Assembly: GCA_009746045.1 (NCBI GenBank)
Contig: RPFO01000648.1
Coordinates: 64,001 to 124,000 of the forward strand
DNA length: 60,000 nt
DNA from: Mesostigma viride
Lineage: Eukaryota > Streptophyta > Mesostigmatophyceae > Mesostigmatales > Mesostigmataceae
Direction: 5' to 3'
Under the pieces are notes generated by a model. It did not search any database, was not told where the DNA came from, and saw only the letters and a list, made by a program, of their open reading frames with translations. The translations under genes and the position numbers were made by a program. Positions 56,185 through 60,000 of this stretch are shown in pieces (the stretch's first letter is position 1; every line of letters begins with the position of its first letter).

Positions 56185-59160
56185 CCGACCTCAGTCCCCC
56201 ACCGCGCGCGTAGCCTTTTCGCGCAATGTGCAATCGTTTCTCTCCGGCGCATGCACGCCGCTCCGGACGACCCGCTGGGCTTTAAACTGCACATGGTGAC
56301 CCCCCGCCTGCTCCTCACCCCTCTCGGGCGTGGTGTGCGCGGCCTCCAGGGTGCGGTTATTGCCCGTTGCCGACGCTTTCTGCAGGGGGACTGGGAGGGG
56401 CTGTTTGGCGTGCCGCCCCCGCGCACGGCCCGGCTGTCGGGGGAGGTCAACTTCGAGCGGGTGGCCGCCGACGTCATCCGCCTCGTCCGCGAGGGGCAGC
56501 TCAGCCGGGCCATGACCCGCTTGGAAATGGCCAAGCTCGCCCCCGCCAATGCGGCTACCCTGGCGGCCTTGGAGGCTCTTCACCCTGCGGAGCCCGGATT
56601 CCAGCTGCCCGTGCCGGACCCCCTGCCGGCCCCCCTCCGGCTGGACCGCGACTGCTTCCTGGAGGTGATGCGTGCGGTCCCGCGGGCTTCCTCTACCGGG
56701 CCGTCGGGCTGGCGCTACGAGCACTTGGAGGTCCTGGTGGGGCATGGGGGCGAGGACATTCTCTTTGACACCCTCATTGACCTGGCGGCTGGTCGCGTTC
56801 CTCCCGCTGCGCGCGAGTGGTTAGCGGGCGCTCGCCTCCTCGCTCTGCTCAAGGGTGTCTTGCCCCCCCCGAGGGCAAGGTGCGCCCGATCGCCTGCGGT
56901 GAGGTGCTCCGCAAGCTCGTGGGCAAAGTGATCTGCCGCCAAAAGGCGCCCGAGCTCCGTGCCTTTTTCTGCCCGCCCCTCGCAGCGGGTGAGACCTCGG
57001 TGGCGGCCCAGCTGGGGGTGACGACTCCAGGCGGGGCGGATATCCTCATCCATTCGGTGCAGGCCTACCTCGAGGCCCACCCCACCCACGCTGTCGTCAA
57101 GGTCGACTGCCACAACGCGTTCAACAGTCTGTCCCGCGCCAGCATGTTTGCGGCCGTCATGGAGTCCTTCGAGGACTTGTACGCTTGGACAGCCGTGTGC
57201 TACGGCCAGCCCGGCCAACTGGTTCACATCATGGAGGACGGCACTCGCGGCGGCCTGCTGTCGCGGTCGGGCACCCAGCAAGGGGACCCCCTGGGACCCC
57301 TGTACTTTGCCGCCCCCCTCCAGGGTTGCCTCCAAGCGGTCCATGCTGCCCACCCGGCGGTCGCTATTCAGGCCTACTTGGATGATATCTACCTTCTGGG
57401 CCCTGTGCCGGACACCACCGCGGCTCTGCTGGCACTGCAGACCGCGGTGGCCGACATCAACCTCCAGTTGACCCTTGCCAAGTGCGCGGTGTACTCGCCC
57501 CAAGGTGATTGCTCCGGCTTTCCGCCCCAGCTCTTGGGCCGGGACGAGCGCCTCCATGGGTTGGATGTCCTCGGCGTTCCGGTTGGCGACCCCGCGTTTG
57601 TCATCGATGCTCTGCGGGCCGCCCTCGAGGCACGCACTGAGGTACTGCCCTTGATTGCGCGCCTTCATGATTCGCAGACCAAGGGTCTGCTTCTGTGGTT
57701 TTGCGCTCACCCTCGCGTCGTTCACTGGCTCCGGGGCGCTCTTCCGTCTCAGGTCCGGCTGGCCGCCGAGGGCCACGACGAGCGCATCCAGTCGGCCTTG
57801 GCGCAGCTGGTCCCGGGCCCCGACCTCCCGCCACATGCTATTCGCATTGCCTCCCTGCCTGCACGGATGGGTGGCTGCGGTCTGACTCGTGCCGCCCGGC
57901 TGGCCCCAGCAGCCTTTTTGGGCTCCGTCGCTCAGTCGTGGGCGGAAAGCTGCCGGCTTCTGCCCCTTTTGGCAACGGCAGCGCCTGACCTCCTGGACCC
58001 CAGCAGCCCTTTGCCCTTCGTCACCGCCATCCAGGAGGCCTATGCTGAGATCCAGCAGGCCTGTTCTCCCGTCCGTGCCGCTCAGGCGGTACAGCGCCAC
58101 CTCCCTCGCGGCACTCCCTCGGTCGCCTCCGTTCAATCTCCCGCCGCATTCCCTGCTCGCGTCATCGATAAACACCAGAAAACCTACGCGGGTATTCTGC
58201 ACACGGCTGATTGGATTGCTCTTTTCGCGGACCTCAACGCCCAGGGACGTGCGTGGCTGTTCTCGCTTTCCTTGCGGAGTGTGGGCTCGGCGTACCTTCG
58301 TGCTCTTCCCATGGCCCCCCCATTCGCCTTGGCTCCCAGCCACTACTCGGTGGCGCTCCGGCACCAGCTATTTGCCCCGCAGCCTCTTGTTCCGGCCGGG
58401 CGGCCTTGTGGTAGCTGTGGGCAGCCGCTGGATCCCACGGGGACTCACTACCTTGCCTGCATGGGGGGCCAACAGAATCAGAATTGGTATTTGTATTTGC
58501 ACACTGTCCTCCTGACGGTGGTGCTCGCCATGATTCGGTCGGTTTTCCCCCACGCGAACATCCGGTCCGAGGATGCGGATGGCGCTGCCTTCTATTCCCC
58601 CAACCACCGGCCTGACATCGTGGTGCTGGACTTTGAGGGGGGTGGCCGGCATCTGCTTATTGACGTTTCGGTGGCGCGGCCCTTGGCTCTTAGCCACGTG
58701 GCTGGGGCCTCCCTCACGGCAGGTTACACGGCGGACCGGGCGGAGCGGGCCAAGCTCCTGGCCTACGGCGACGTCGGGCACCATCGTGTGGTGCCCTTTG
58801 TCCTGGAGGAGTTTGGGGCCATGGGGCCCCTGACCTCCGCCTTCTTCAAGGAGTGTTGCCGGCTCCGGGAGGACCGGCTGGACCTGGAGGGCCAGCGGGC
58901 CCCATGGTCGGCGCGGACCTGGACGTCATATTGGCGTCAGCGCTTGTCGGTGGCGCTGACTCGGGCCATGGCTGACATCATGCTCCGCCGTACGCGGGCT
59001 GATTTTGCGGTGCAGCAGGGCTATTAGGTTCCTCCGTTAGGCGTTTCCATTGGTCTTATCGTAGTATAGAGCTTTGACATGGCTCTGTATATAGGTTTAT
59101 AGCTGGGCGTTTGCTTTGGTTTGAGTGATTTCACTCTGCTGTAAGTAATTATATTTTTAA
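56185..59160 (+). mobile_element. R2-like non-LTR retrotransposon: reverse transcriptase plus zinc knuckle and restriction-like endonuclease, one frameshift
   Basis: The frame from 56185 (first ATG 56251) runs to an 8-C run near 56863; the protein then continues in another frame to the stop at 59025-59027. The first part carries FKLHMVTPRLLLTP and RASSTGPSGWRYEHLEVLVG (RT block 1). The second carries GKVRPIACGEVLRKLVGKVI, VKVDCHNAFNSLSRASMF (block A), SGTQQGDPLGPLYFAAPL (block B), the catalytic AYLDDIYLLG (block C, LDD instead of ADD), then CGSCGQPLDPTGTHYLAC (a CxxC...HxxxxC knuckle) and HRPDIVVLDFEGGGRHLLID, the PD...D core of an R2-type restriction-like endonuclease. N-terminal DNA-binding zinc fingers are absent, so the copy is 5'-truncated or its start lies in another frame upstream. 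The 3' UTR is about 130 bp and ends AT-rich. The target site is unknown. Confidence 0.87.
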
Positions 59161-60000
59161 TATATATTAAAAATATAAATATATAATTACTTACAGCAGA
59201 GTGAAATCACTCAAACCAAAGCAAACGCCCAGCTATAAACCTATATACAGAGCCATGTCAAAGCTCTATACTACGATAAGACCAATGGAAACGCCTAACG
59301 GGAGGAACCTAATAGCCCTGCTGCACCGCAAAATCAGCCCGCGTACGGCGGAGCATGATGTCAGCCATGGCCCGAGTCAGCGCCACCGACAAGCGCTGAC
59401 GCCAATATGACGTCCAGGTCCGCGCCGACCATGGGGCCCGCTGGCCCTCCAGGTCCAGCCGGTCCTCCCGGAGCCGGCAACACTCCTTGAAGAAGGCGGA
59501 GGTCAGGGGCCCCATGGCCCCAAACTCCTCCAGGACAAAGGGCACCACACGATGGTGCCCGACGTCGCCGTAGGCCAGGAGCTTGGCCCGCTCCGCCCGG
59601 TCCGCCGTGTAACCTGCCGTGAGGGAGGCCCCAGCCACGTGGCTAAGAGCCAAGGGCCGCGCCACCGAAACGTCAATAAGCAGATGCCGGCCACGTACCC
59701 CCCTCAAAGTCCAGCACCACGATGTCAGGCCGGTGGTTGGGGAATAGAAGGCAGCGCCATCCGCATCCTCGGACCGGATGTTCGCGTGGGGGAAAACCGA
59801 CCGAATCATGGCGAGCACCACCGTCAGGAGGACAGTGTGCAAATACAAATACCAATTCTGATTCTGTTGGCCCCCCATGCAGGCAAGGTAGTGAGTCCCC
59901 GTGGGATCCAGCGGCTGCCCACAGCTACCACGTACAAGGCCGCCCGGCCGGAACAAGAGGCTGCGGGGCAAATAGCTGGTGCCGGAGCGCCACCGAGTAG
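58343..60000. repeat. Giant near-perfect palindrome (arms of at least 0.8 kb, almost no spacer)
   Basis: The arms 58343-59160 and 59165-60000 are reverse complements of each other apart from a few indels. The axis lies near 59162 in an AT-rich self-complementary core (TTTTAATATATATTAAAA). The right arm is cut by the window edge, so the full length is unknown. Confidence 0.93.
59165..60000 (-). mobile_element. Inverted second copy of the R2-like element's 3' end, running off the right edge
   Basis: Read on the minus strand, this repeats 58343-59160 almost base for base: the zinc knuckle, endonuclease core and C-terminus (stop codon near 59311) and the 3' UTR. Differences seen: one C fewer in a C-run near 59740, a 4-bp ACGT insertion near 59693 and another near 59931, one extra C near 59300, and 6 extra bases near the axis. 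The indels disturb the frame locally. It is either a tail-to-tail insertion or an inverted duplication, real or artefactual. Confidence 0.9.

Overview
The window looks like nuclear DNA of a GC-rich, intron-rich unicellular eukaryote (alga-like or another protist; I cannot name the species). Coding exons are GC-rich and separated by GT-AG introns whose 5' ends mostly read GTGAGT, GTGGGT or GTGCGT and whose 3' ends read GCAG or CCAG. Microsatellites and minisatellites are abundant and there are no operons. One kinesin-13 gene has a SAM-like N-terminal domain; I recall that layout from protist kinesin-13 proteins but have not verified it.

Layout: (1) 1-24348, minus strand: one very large gene running off the left edge, with at least 13 phase-consistent exons encoding a huge armadillo-like/low-complexity protein. 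(2) 25361-36747, plus: a complete 16-exon kinesin-13 gene (716 codons). (3) 37881-38978, minus: an intronless prostaglandin E synthase 2-like protein with a CPFC glutaredoxin site. (4) 39980-53434, plus: an organellar ribosome recycling factor gene in 8 exons, one of them a 22-nt microexon. (5) 54664-60000: a retroelement zone with a broken LINE reverse transcriptase, an R2-like reverse transcriptase/nuclease element with one frameshift, and a near-perfect inverted copy of its 3' end that runs off the right edge. Genes 1/2 and 3/4 are divergent pairs, each sharing about 1.0 kb of upstream DNA.

The most striking signal is in the introns. In about 21 of the 34 introns I could define, the intron carries one or more extra, partly decayed tandem copies of its own exon-intron junction. 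Usually this is the last 15-50 nt of the upstream exon plus the 5' splice site; in a few cases it is the 3' splice site plus the start of the downstream exon. The extreme case is an array of 42 x 93 bp (8401-12345) in the armadillo-like gene. Each unit holds the exon tail plus a donor-like site, and because 93 is a multiple of 3 the array stays open in frame. Junction copies also helped me locate two small exons (1572-1654 and 46058-46079). I read this as recurrent tandem duplication seeded at splice junctions; it needs genome-wide and RNA-seq testing.

Other structure: a 25-bp inverted-repeat element built around a (CCAT)n array, a 410-bp element with C/G-tract inverted ends, a short dispersed motif around GAGACAACCAGCGC (including a 14-bp hairpin), and a 24-bp palindrome matching an ideal E2F/DP site inside an intron of the recycling-factor gene.
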